In this document: positions 7,549 through 13,698 of the stretch, piece after piece | How the letters are laid out: every line of letters begins with the position of its first letter | How positions within the stretch are numbered: the stretch's first letter is position 1 | NCBI GenBank assembly: GCA_023402355.1 | Contig: JAEXCG010000108.1 | Location: forward strand, 1 to 16,572 | Source: Bacillota bacterium | GTDB lineage: Bacteria > Bacillota > Clostridia > Christensenellales > Aristaeellaceae | Length of the DNA stretch: 16,572 bases | Direction of reading: 5' to 3' | Notes under the pieces: model-generated | The model's input: the letters and a program-made list of their open reading frames with translations, nothing else | Database searches by the model: none | What the model was told of the DNA's origin: nothing | Made by a program: the position numbers and the translations under genes

Positions 7549-7678
7549 GCGGGCGGTGCCCGCTTCCTCCTCCGAACGGCTGCTTCCGTCCTCTGCCTTT
7601 TCCCACGTGGCCGCGGCGGCAGCTAACGTCGGGCGGGCGGCGGCGGGCGGTGCCCGCTTCCTTCTCCGAACGGCTGCT
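7549..7678. repeat. Duplicated hairpin repeat in the asd leader
   Basis: Bases 7549-7584 and 7643-7678 are the same 36-base unit with a single C/T difference. Each starts with a perfect hairpin GCGGGC-GGT-GCCCGC, followed by TTCCTYCTCCGAACGGCTGC. The complement reads as a relative of unit A of the cluster at 517-755 (TTCGGAG...GCGGGCAC-GCCCGC). The piece between the copies (CACGTGGCCGCGGCGG, about 7604-7619) resembles the complement of unit B. I see no T-box, lysine-riboswitch or terminator signature in this leader. Confidence 0.7.
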
Positions 7679-7756
7679 CTCATCCCGTGTCCTTTCGCCG
7701 CGGCGTCCCTGCCCGTCAGGGAAACGCGGTACGTTATGAAATTGGAGGTCTTACTT

Positions 7757-8842
7757 GTGAGCGAAAAAAGACGCGTCGCCATCATCGGCGCGACCGGCAT
7801 GGTCGGCCAGCGCTTCATCACGTTGCTAAGCGGCCATCCCTGGTTCGAGATCAAGGTGCTCGCCGCCTCCGGGCGCAGCGCGGGCAAGACGTACGAGGAG
7901 GCCGTCGCGGGCCGCTGGGCCTTCCCCTGGCCGATCCCCGAGGGCGTCCGCGGCATGGTCGTCAAGGACGCCGCCGACGTGAAGGCCGTCGCGGACGAAG
8001 TGGACTTCTGCTTTTGCGCCGTGGACATGAAGAAGGACGAGATCCGCGCGCTCGAGGACGCCTACGCCCGCGCGGAAACGCCCGTCGTCTCCAACAACTC
8101 CGCCCACCGCGCGACGCCCGACGTGCCCATGATGATCCCCGAGCTCAACCCCGAGCACGCGGCGGTCATCGAGCACCAGAGAAAGCGCCTGGGCACCCGC
8201 GTGGGCTTCGTCACCGTGAAGCCCAACTGCTCCATCCAGTCCTACGTGCCCGCGCTGCACGCGCTCTTGCCGCTGCGCCCCGTGCGCGCGGTGGTGAGCA
8301 CCTATCAGGCGATCTCCGGCGCGGGCAAGACGTTTGAGCGCTGGCCGGAGATGGTGGACAACGTGATCCCCTACATCGGCGGCGAGGAGGAGAAGAGCGA
8401 GCAGGAGCCGCTCAAGATCTGGGGCCGCGTCGAGGGCGGCGTGATCGTGCCCGCCAAGGCCCCCGTCATCAGCGCGCACTGCATCCGCGTGGCCGCCTCG
8501 GACGGCCACCTGGCGACGGTGTGGGCCTCCTTTGAGGAAAAGACCAGCGAGCAGGAGATCATTGAGCGCTGGCGCGCCTACCGTGGGCTCCCGCAGGAGC
8601 TGGGCCTGCCCTCCGCGCCCAGGCAGTTTCTGCAATACTTCGACGACCCCTCCCGCCCGCAGACCCGGCTGGACCGCGACTACGAAAACGGCATGGGCGT
8701 CTCCCTGGGCCGCCTGCGCGGGGACTCGCTGTTCGACTACCGCTTCGTGGGCCTGTCGCACAACACGGTGCGCGGCGCGGCGGGCGGCGCGGTGCTGATC
8801 GCGGAGCTGCTGGTCAAGCAGGGGTACATTCCGGCTAAATAA
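7757..8842 (+). CDS. asd: Aspartate-semialdehyde dehydrogenase
   Basis: Reduces aspartyl phosphate to aspartate semialdehyde with NADPH, the branch step to DAP/lysine, threonine and methionine; DAP also feeds peptidoglycan and spore dipicolinate. The 361-aa protein shows the nucleotide-binding GATGMVGQRF at 11-20, the catalytic Cys158 in VKPNCSIQSY, and the His251 acid/base in RVAASDGH. Motifs such as VVSNNSAHR (about 110-118) and MMIPELNPEH place it nearer the archaeal/fungal-type branch than the classic E. coli-type enzyme. The start is the GTG at 7757, because GGAGGT lies 8 bases upstream; an in-frame ATG at 7736 would place that ribosome site inside the gene. It is a single-gene unit with its own promoter and double terminator, and is divergent from the M20 gene. 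Confidence 0.93.
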   Translation: MSEKRRVAIIGATGMVGQRFITLLSGHPWFEIKVLAASGRSAGKTYEEAVAGRWAFPWPIPEGVRGMVVKDAADVKAVADEVDFCFCAVDMKKDEIRALEDAYARAETPVVSNNSAHRATPDVPMMIPELNPEHAAVIEHQRKRLGTRVGFVTVKPNCSIQSYVPALHALLPLRPVRAVVSTYQAISGAGKTFERWPEMVDNVIPYIGGEEEKSEQEPLKIWGRVEGGVIVPAKAPVISAHCIRVAASDGHLATVWASFEEKTSEQEIIERWRAYRGLPQELGLPSAPRQFLQYFDDPSRPQTRLDRDYENGMGVSLGRLRGDSLFDYRFVGLSHNTVRGAAGGAVLIAELLVKQGYIPAK

Positions 8843-8848
8843 CATGCT

Positions 8849-8880
8849 GGGGGAGGCGTCACGGCCTCCCCCCTTTCTTT
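8849..8880 (+). terminator. Terminator of asd (first of two)
   Basis: A 9-bp stem GGGGGAGGC/GCCTCCCCC (8849-8857 with 8864-8872) with a 6-base loop, followed by TTTCTTT, only 6 bases after the asd stop. Confidence 0.85.
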
Positions 8881-8884
8881 GGCG

Positions 8885-8905
8885 AATCCCCGTTCCGGGG
8901 ATTTT
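8885..8905 (+). terminator. Second terminator hairpin after asd
   Basis: AATCCCCG/CGGGGATT (8885-8892 with 8896-8903) with a TTC loop and a short T-run. It follows directly on the first hairpin and gives a tandem stop. Confidence 0.6.
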
Positions 8906-8929
8906 CATGTTCTTCTAATCTTCCTCTCA

Positions 8930-8958
8930 TTGAATCCCGAGATGGAACGTGGTACCAT
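8930..8958 (+). promoter_or_regulatory. Promoter of the HAAS-like membrane protein gene
   Basis: TTGAAT (8930-8935), 17-base spacer, TACCAT (8953-8958). Each box matches 4 of 6 consensus bases. It lies 55 bases before the chosen start. Confidence 0.5.
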
Positions 8959-9013
8959 AAATTCATCAAAGGGAAAGACAAGCAAGCATTCCCGGTCAAG
9001 GAGAAGAAGAGAA

Positions 9014-9787
9014 ATGGAAACGATCAACCAATATATCTCATCCCTGTTCGCCAAGCTGCCCGCCACGCTGGACATCCTGCACCTCAAGGACACGGTGCAG
9101 GAGGACGCGCAGGCCTCCTACGCCGCCTACGTCAAGGAAGGCGTGAGCGAGCACGAGGCCCTGGGCCGGGTGCTTTCCTCGCTGGGTACGATCGACGAAA
9201 TTCTGGAGCGCGCGGGCGTGGAGCTGCCCGACGAGGACGCGGACGAACGCGCCCCGCAAGGCGCCCGCGCCTCGGACGAGCCCTATGAGGCCGAATCCCT
9301 CTCCGACGACGCGGAGGACTACCTGGACGCGCAGTACAACATCTCGCGCATGAACGCCCTGGGCGTGGCCCTGTGCATCTGCGCGCCCGTCTGCCCGATC
9401 GTCTTCGACTCCATCCCCCTGCTCGGCCACTTCCTGAGCGAGGGCATCGGCGTGGTGGGGCTCTTCGGCTGCGTCGCGGTCGCGGTGATGCTCTTCATCT
9501 ACGCCGGGTCCCTGCAAAAGAGCTGGCGCAACATCCCTTACGCCGTTCACCTCACCGGCGGCATGCGCGAGGAGCTGCGCCGCCGCTGCGCCTTCTACGA
9601 CGAGCAGCGCGCGACCCACATCGCCCTGGGCGTGGGGCTGTGCATCTTCTCGCCCGCTGCGCCCTTCCTCTTCGGCGAGGGCTTCGGCGCCGGTCTGCTG
9701 TTCGTCATGGTCGCCATGGGCGTCTACCTGATGATCCTCTCCGGCGCGCGCGCCAAGTTCTGCCGCAGGCTGCTGCGCAACAGCTAA
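9014..9787 (+). CDS. HAAS/permease-prefix-like four-helix membrane protein (257 aa)
   Basis: Residues 1-70 (INQYISSLFAKLPATLDILH, then HEALGRVLSSLGTIDEIL) are helical and resemble the HAAS/permease-prefix N-terminal domain of Firmicutes, which usually interacts with PadR-type regulators or precedes permeases. An acidic linker (about 70-108) follows, then four membrane helices at about 114-133, 144-165, 202-221 and 225-244. The two helix pairs are internal copies of each other (ALGVALCICAPVCPIVF against ALGVGLCIFSPAAPFLF). The start at 9014 has AAGGAG 10 bases upstream; reading further upstream would cross the promoter and give a non-conserved basic tail. No PadR gene lies beside it, which is unusual for this group. 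The function is unknown. Confidence 0.78.
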   Translation: METINQYISSLFAKLPATLDILHLKDTVQEDAQASYAAYVKEGVSEHEALGRVLSSLGTIDEILERAGVELPDEDADERAPQGARASDEPYEAESLSDDAEDYLDAQYNISRMNALGVALCICAPVCPIVFDSIPLLGHFLSEGIGVVGLFGCVAVAVMLFIYAGSLQKSWRNIPYAVHLTGGMREELRRRCAFYDEQRATHIALGVGLCIFSPAAPFLFGEGFGAGLLFVMVAMGVYLMILSGARAKFCRRLLRNS

Positions 9788-9822
9788 GCCACGCAGGGCG
9801 ATAGGCTGCCGGGGTTTAAGCG

Positions 9823-9850
9823 AGCCGCTTCCGCGTGGAGCGGCTTTTTT
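9823..9850 (+). terminator. Terminator after the HAAS-like gene
   Basis: AGCCGCT (9823-9829) pairs with AGCGGCT (9839-9845) and is followed by six T. It lies 36 bases after the stop codon. Confidence 0.85.
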
Positions 9851-9902
9851 GTGCGCGCGCAGTTTTACGTCCTTAAAAATGTGGATGTCTTCACTTTTTC
9901 CC

Positions 9903-9931
9903 TTGATAAAGTGTAGATTTTTGCATATAAT
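9903..9931 (+). promoter_or_regulatory. Near-consensus SigA promoter of the ATPase gene
   Basis: TTGATA (9903-9908), exactly 17 bases, then a perfect TATAAT (9926-9931). CACTTT and AAAGTG (about 9891-9912) form a 6-bp inverted repeat over the -35 and could be an operator. The surroundings are AT-rich compared with the flanking genes. Confidence 0.85.
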
Positions 9932-9954
9932 AAGGCGGTAAAGGGGAGATCGCC

Positions 9955-11265
9955 ATGAAGCGAAGCGCCATGCAAAATCTGATCGACTGGAAGGACCGGC
10001 CGGGCCGCAAGCCCCTGATCATCCGCGGGGCGCGCCAGGTCGGCAAGACCTGGCTGATGAAGGAATTTGGGCGCGCCTGTTTTGAGAAGACGGCGTACAT
10101 CAACTTCGACAACAACGCGCGCATGCGGGCGCTGTTTGAGGGGGACTTCGAGATCGATCGACTGCTCCTCGCGCTGCAAATCGAGTCCGGCGTGAAGATC
10201 GAGGCGAAAAACACGCTGATCGTCTTCGACGAGATTCAGGAGGTGCCGCAGGCGCTCTCCTCCCTCAAGTACTTCTGCGAAAACGCGCCGGAATACGCCG
10301 TCGTCGCCGCGGGGTCGCTGCTGGGCATCGCCATGCACCCCGGCACCTCCTATCCCGTGGGCAAGGTGGACGAGGTGATGCTGTACCCCCTGAGCTATCT
10401 GGAATTTCTCGACGCCGTCGGGGAGGAAGCGCTCGCGGACCTGCTTCGCAGGCGGGACTGGCCGCTGATTGCCGCTTTCCGGGATCGGCTGATCGCAGCG
10501 CTCAAGCAGTACTATTACGTCGGCGGCATGCCGGAATGCGTCTCTTCCTTTGTGCGGGAGCGCGATTTTGCTCAGGTGCGCGTGCTTCAAAACAGCCTTT
10601 TAAGCGCTTATGAGCAGGACTTTTCCAAGCACGCGCCGGACGCCGCCGTGCCCCGCATTCGCATGGTCTTTCAGTCCATTCCGGCACAGCTCGCGAAAGA
10701 AAACCGCAAGTTCATTTACGGCCTGCTTCGCGAGGGCGCACGCGCAAAGGACTTCGAGCTGGCCCTGCAATGGCTGAGCGACTGTGGGCTGATTCACAAG
10801 GTCGCCCGCGTGTCAAAGCCCGGCCTGCCGCTCATGGCCTATCAGGACATGCATGCTTTTAAGCTGTATTTGCACGACGTGGGCCTGCTGTGTGCCATGA
10901 CCGGTTTGGACGTGCGCACGCTGCTGGAAGGGAACCGCATCTTCGAAGAGTTTAAGGGCGCGCTGACCGAGCAATACGTCCTGCAGCAGCTGATCTGCGA
11001 GGTTCACGCCACGCCCTACTACTGGTCGGCGGAAAGCTCCACGGGGGAGGTGGACTTTCTGCTTCAGCTGGGCGGTCAAGTCGCCGCACTGGAGGTCAAG
11101 GCGGAGGAAAACCTGCGCGCCAAGAGCCTGCGCACCTTCTGCCAGAAGTACAAGCAGGTGCGCGCGCTGCGCACCTCCATGTCCGACTATCGGGCGGAGG
11201 ACTGGCTTCTCAACGTCCCGCTCTACGCCCTGAGCGCGATCGGCGAGCTCGTCCGGGAGGGATAG
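9955..11265 (+). CDS. AAA-type ATPase with DUF4143 C-terminal domain (436 aa)
   Basis: The N-terminal ATPase has Walker A GARQVGKT (25-32), Walker B LIVFDEIQ (88-95) and a sensor-like VVAAGSLLG (about 116-124). The rest (about 200-436) is the DUF4143 region, ending with a stretch typical of PD-(D/E)XK-like folds: GEVDFLLQ (about 363), then LEVKAEENLRAKSL. It is full length for the family. These ATPases are common accessory genes in bacteria and archaea. Their role is not settled; links to toxin-antitoxin or DNA-related defence have been suggested but not shown in general. The start has AAGGGGAG about 7 bases upstream. It stands alone, with its own strong promoter and AT-rich flanks, which fits a laterally acquired single-gene unit. 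Confidence 0.9.
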   Translation: MKRSAMQNLIDWKDRPGRKPLIIRGARQVGKTWLMKEFGRACFEKTAYINFDNNARMRALFEGDFEIDRLLLALQIESGVKIEAKNTLIVFDEIQEVPQALSSLKYFCENAPEYAVVAAGSLLGIAMHPGTSYPVGKVDEVMLYPLSYLEFLDAVGEEALADLLRRRDWPLIAAFRDRLIAALKQYYYVGGMPECVSSFVRERDFAQVRVLQNSLLSAYEQDFSKHAPDAAVPRIRMVFQSIPAQLAKENRKFIYGLLREGARAKDFELALQWLSDCGLIHKVARVSKPGLPLMAYQDMHAFKLYLHDVGLLCAMTGLDVRTLLEGNRIFEEFKGALTEQYVLQQLICEVHATPYYWSAESSTGEVDFLLQLGGQVAALEVKAEENLRAKSLRTFCQKYKQVRALRTSMSDYRAEDWLLNVPLYALSAIGELVREG

Positions 11266-11325
11266 GCGGCGCAAGGCGCGGCGAGACGTCCGCCCGCGCG
11301 GCCATTGAAAAGATTCAGGGTAAAG

Positions 11326-11348
11326 AAGTGAACGCGTCTTCTTCACTT
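11326..11348 (+). terminator. Possible weak terminator after the ATPase gene
   Basis: AAGTGAA (11326-11332) pairs with TTCACTT (11342-11348) around a 9-base loop, followed by GTTTCTT. It has low GC for this genome and only an interrupted T-run. Confidence 0.4.
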
Positions 11349-11370
11349 GTTTCTTATGTTCCGTTGCTTT

Positions 11371-11460
11371 CTTACGTTCTTTCTTATGATTTCTCTGTTT
11401 CCTCTTATGTTGTCTGTCGTTATTGCGCGAAACATCAGAAAACAGATGAAGAAACGTAAG
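11371..11460. other. AT-rich 90-base imperfect hairpin with degenerate repeats
   Basis: CTTACGTTCTTTC (11371-11383) pairs with GAAGAAACGTAAG (11448-11460), and inside it CTGTTTCCTCTTATGTT (11395-11411) pairs imperfectly with AACATCAGAAAACAG (about 11432-11446). The left arm holds four degenerate copies of TTCTTATGTT (11351, 11369, 11381, 11402). It lies in the convergent gap and is far less GC-rich than the neighbouring genes. No convincing gene is present; a possible minus-strand reading of 71 codons across 11343-11558 is low-complexity and ends within the hairpin region. Confidence 0.5.
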
Positions 11461-11517
11461 TCGGTGTTATGTTCTGTCTTCTGTTTCTTGTTTGCGAAGT
11501 GAGGATGCCGGGGAAAG

Positions 11518-11595
11518 AAACGGGGCTGTCGCTGCTCGGGCGTGCGAAAATTCCGCACGTGCGAGCCTGCGACAGCCCCGTTTGTCCTTTTTCAC
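11518..11595. terminator. Very long bidirectional terminator hairpin
   Basis: The outer stem AAACGGGGCTGTCGC (11518-11532) pairs perfectly with GCGACAGCCCCGTTT (11569-11583). An inner stem GCTCG-GCGTGCG / CGCACGT-CGAGC continues it with one mismatch and one wobble, closing an AAAATTC loop. On the plus strand it is followed by GTCCTTTTT; on the minus strand by CTTTCC. It ends the XRE gene (minus) and would also stop readthrough from the ATPase gene. About 28 paired positions is much longer than the other terminators here. Confidence 0.8.
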
Positions 11596-11615
11596 CGAAT
11601 GCGCCGCGCGGAGGT

Positions 11616-12032
11616 CTACCCCTGCGTGCCGTCCGCCGCGTCCTTCGGCGGCGCCTCCTCGCGGGCGCGCTGCCTGAGCTTCTGTTCCTTGAGCGACAGC
11701 GCGTAGAGGTAGCTGTTGATGATGTCCGTCAGAGGGCCGAACTCGCCCGGCTCCAACAGTTGCAGCCGCGCCGTCAGCCGGGCCAGCTCGTCCGCGCCGC
11801 GATCTTGCGGCGTCTCCCCCAGAAACAGCTCGTCCGCCGTGATGTTCAGAACGCGGCATACGTCGATGAGCTTTTCAACCGAAAGGCCGTACACGCCGTT
11901 TTCGACCCGGCTGATGTAGTCCGCGCTGCTGATCGAGAGCGCCTCCGCGAGCTGCGCCTGCGTCCAGCCCGCCTGCGTCCGTGCCTCGTAAATGCGCGCG
12001 CCGATCTCCCTGCGCAGCTCTTCCTTGTCCAT
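11616..12032 (-). CDS. XRE-family transcriptional regulator (138 aa)
   Basis: The Cro/C1-type helix-turn-helix covers residues about 9-70: IGARIYEARTQAGWTQAQLA, then SADYISRVENGVYGLSVEKL and ITADELFLGE, with the usual recognition helix after SISSADYI. The C-terminal part (about 80-138) has a short helical region (LTARLQLLEPGEFGPLTDII) that could serve dimerisation, and a charged tail. The start is supported by AGGTGA 8-9 bases upstream. The gene is divergent from the Spo0A-C-like gene across 143 bases, a common layout for a regulator and its target, so it may control itself and that neighbour. No ligand domain is recognised. Confidence 0.9.
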   Translation of the reverse strand: MDKEELRREIGARIYEARTQAGWTQAQLAEALSISSADYISRVENGVYGLSVEKLIDVCRVLNITADELFLGETPQDRGADELARLTARLQLLEPGEFGPLTDIINSYLYALSLKEQKLRQRAREEAPPKDAADGTQG

Positions 12033-12104
12033 CGTATCATCACCTGCCCCTCAGTGTATCGCATCCTTTCACGGAGGAACATGTAGTAACACCCCATATT
12101 TTTC

Positions 12105-12139
12105 TTGGAATTGTCCGCCGGCGTCCTGTATGGTACGAT
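12105..12139 (+). promoter_or_regulatory. Candidate promoter of the Spo0A-C-like gene
   Basis: Two overlapping possibilities: TTGGAA (12105-12110), 18 bases, TATGGT (12129-12134); or TTGTCC (12111-12116), 17 bases, TACGAT (12134-12139). Either lies 37-42 bases before the start. I could not find a convincing promoter for the divergent XRE gene. Confidence 0.4.
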
Positions 12140-12175
12140 TTCATCAGCAAAAAGGCACGGAAGGATGCTGAAACG

Positions 12176-12583
12176 ATGGCTGAAACCCTGACGCTCGACG
12201 AACAGCTTCTGACGCTCCTGCCCAGCGTGGGCATCATCCCCCCGCTCAGCGGCTTTCTGTATCTGGCGACCGCCATCCGGCTGGAGCTCGCGGCCCCTGT
12301 CCCCTCGGCCTCGTCCCTGCAAATCAGCCGGAACGTGGCGGCGGCGTGCGGCGTACACCCCGGCGCGGTCACCTCCGGCGCGCGCTACGCCCTGCGCGCC
12401 GCGTTCCGCAAGCGAAACGTCTGCCCGGAGCCCGATTTGGCCGAGGCGCTGGGCCTTCGGGGCAGCGCGCCCCCGGGCGTCCGCCCGTTCGTGCAGCGCG
12501 CCGCCGCGTTCCTGCGCGCGCATCAGGCCGTCCGCGTTCGGGACGGGTCCGCGCTTTGCGTTTGCTGGATGGAAAGAAAATAG
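12176..12583 (+). CDS. Stand-alone Spo0A C-terminal-domain-like protein (135 aa)
   Basis: Residues about 15-80 follow the layout of the Spo0A DNA-binding domain: LLPSVGIIPPLSGFLYLATA corresponds to the conserved L-x-x-G-[IV]-x-x-x-x-x-G-[YF]-x-YL-x-x-AI helix pair, and ISRNVAAACGVHPGAVTSGA leads into the recognition helix (ARYALRAAFRKRN for Spo0A's RAIRHAIEVAWSRG). The receiver domain of Spo0A is absent. The tail (about 85-135) is unlike Spo0A. In Spo0A this domain binds 0A boxes to start sporulation; here phosphorylation cannot be the switch. The start at 12176 has AAGGA about 11 bases upstream, a little far. It is divergent from the XRE gene and 98 bases before dapA. It may bind DNA as a regulator, but it is divergent and its targets are unknown. 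Confidence 0.7.
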   Translation: MAETLTLDEQLLTLLPSVGIIPPLSGFLYLATAIRLELAAPVPSASSLQISRNVAAACGVHPGAVTSGARYALRAAFRKRNVCPEPDLAEALGLRGSAPPGVRPFVQRAAAFLRAHQAVRVRDGSALCVCWMERK

Positions 12584-12618
12584 CATTCAACGCCGCCCCC
12601 GCGCGGATTCCCGCATCG

Positions 12619-12674
12619 GAACCTCCCGGCGCGCGAAGAATATGCTGTTAGCACAGACATGCGATGGGAGGTTC
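12619..12674 (+). promoter_or_regulatory. Hairpin able to mask the dapA ribosome site
   Basis: GAACCTCCC (12619-12627) is perfectly complementary to GGGAGGTTC (12666-12674), which contains the dapA Shine-Dalgarno sequence. The 38-base loop holds a small TGCT-GTT-AGCA hairpin. The right arm is followed by TTTTT, so the same stem could also act as a terminator or attenuator. No known riboswitch is recognised. Confidence 0.5.
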
Positions 12675-12681
12675 TTTTTCC

Positions 12682-13578
12682 ATGAAAAAAAAGCCCGTAT
12701 TCAGAGGCAGCGCGGTCGCGCTGGTTACGCCCTTCGACAGCCTGGGCGTGGACTTTGACGCGCTGCTCCGCCTGGTGGACCGGCAGATCGACGCGGGCAC
12801 GGACGCCCTCGTCATCCTAGGCACGACCGGCGAGCCCTCGACGCTTACAGAATCCGAGCGGCGGGCGGTGCTCTCCGCCGTGATCGAGCGCGTGGGCGGG
12901 CGGATTCCCGTCATCGCGGGCACCGGGTCCAACGACACCCGCCACGCCGTACATCTCGCGCGGGAGGCCGCCGCCCTCGGCGCGGACGCGCAGCTTTGCG
13001 TGACCCCCTACTACAACAAGGCGACGCAGCGCGGCCTCGTGCAGCACTTCACCGCCGTCGCGGACGCCGCCCCCCTGCCGACGATCCTCTACAACGTGCC
13101 CTCGCGCACCGGCGTCAATCTGCTGCCGGAAACCGTGCAGGAGCTGTGCGCGCACGAGAACGTCGCGGGCGTGAAGGAGGCCGTCGGGGACGTGGTGCAG
13201 ATCGCGGAGCTGTTCCGTCTGTGCCACGACGAGATCGCCATCTACTCCGGCAACGACGACCAGACCCTGCCCCTGCTCGCCTACGGTGGGGACGGCGTCA
13301 TCTCCGTTGCGGCCAACGTCTGCCCCGGCGCGATGGTCCGCCTGACGCACGCCTACTTCGCGGGCGACGTGAAGGCCGCGCGCGACGCGCAGCTTACGCT
13401 GCTGCCCCTGATGCGCGCGCTGTTCATGCAGGTCAACCCCATCCCCGTGAAGGCGGCGCTCTCGCTGCTGGGGCTGTGCGAAAACCGCCTGCGCCTGCCG
13501 CTCACGGCCATGGAGGGCGAGGAGCTGGAGCGCCTGCGCCGCGCGCTGGGCGTGCTGGACGGCGCGCTGAACGGCTGA
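12682..13578 (+). CDS. dapA: 4-hydroxy-tetrahydrodipicolinate synthase
   Basis: Condenses pyruvate with aspartate semialdehyde (the asd product), the first committed step of DAP/lysine synthesis, which also supplies spore dipicolinate. The 298-aa TIM-barrel protein is of normal length. The Schiff-base lysine is Lys165 in AGVKEAVGD, the catalytic triad includes Tyr137 (LYNVPSRTG) with the Thr48-Thr49 pair (LGTTGEPST) and Tyr111 (TPYYNKAT), and Arg142 binds substrate. The start at 12682 lies 11 bases after GGGAGG; an ATG 18 bases upstream would overlap the ribosome site. It has its own terminator and no close partner gene. The leader can form a stem over the ribosome site. Confidence 0.95.
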   Translation: MKKKPVFRGSAVALVTPFDSLGVDFDALLRLVDRQIDAGTDALVILGTTGEPSTLTESERRAVLSAVIERVGGRIPVIAGTGSNDTRHAVHLAREAAALGADAQLCVTPYYNKATQRGLVQHFTAVADAAPLPTILYNVPSRTGVNLLPETVQELCAHENVAGVKEAVGDVVQIAELFRLCHDEIAIYSGNDDQTLPLLAYGGDGVISVAANVCPGAMVRLTHAYFAGDVKAARDAQLTLLPLMRALFMQVNPIPVKAALSLLGLCENRLRLPLTAMEGEELERLRRALGVLDGALNG

Positions 13579-13583
13579 CAAGA

Positions 13584-13611
13584 GCGCGAGGCTTCGGCCC
13601 CGCGCCTTTTT
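13584..13611 (+). terminator. Terminator of dapA
   Basis: GCGCG-A-GGC, a TTCG tetraloop, then GCC-C-CGCGC (13584-13605), followed by five T (13607-13611). It starts 6 bases after the dapA stop. Confidence 0.88.
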
Positions 13612-13622
13612 GTGCAAAGCGC

Positions 13623-13653
13623 TTGACATGGAGTGCGCTCCAGGTGTTATGCT
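13623..13653 (+). promoter_or_regulatory. MerR-type promoter/operator of the CMD-merR operon
   Basis: A perfect TTGACA (13623-13628) and TATGCT (13648-13653) are separated by 19 bases instead of 17. The spacer contains the dyad TGGAG-TGCG-CTCCA (13629-13642). A long spacer with a centred dyad is the hallmark of MerR-activated promoters, where the regulator untwists the DNA to bring the two boxes into register. The merR gene is the second gene of this operon. Confidence 0.85.
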
Positions 13654-13698
13654 GTAGCCATCAGCCGCGGGCGGCAGGCCCGCAAAGGAGGAAGCGAG

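Noticed and set aside
7541..7680. T-box-like GGGCGGTGCCCGC sequences in the asd leader
   Set aside because: They lack the conserved AGGGTGG-ACCGCG sequence, a specifier stem and a terminator; they are better explained as a repeat unit.
7826..8908. Minus-strand open frame of 360 codons opposite asd
   Set aside because: It begins beyond both asd terminators and is rich in His, Gly and Arg without motifs, whereas asd is unmistakable.
11343..11558. Minus-strand 71-codon reading in the AT-rich gap
   Set aside because: It is low-complexity (Arg, Asn, Ile and Lys repeats), crosses into the long terminator's flank and has no ribosome site.
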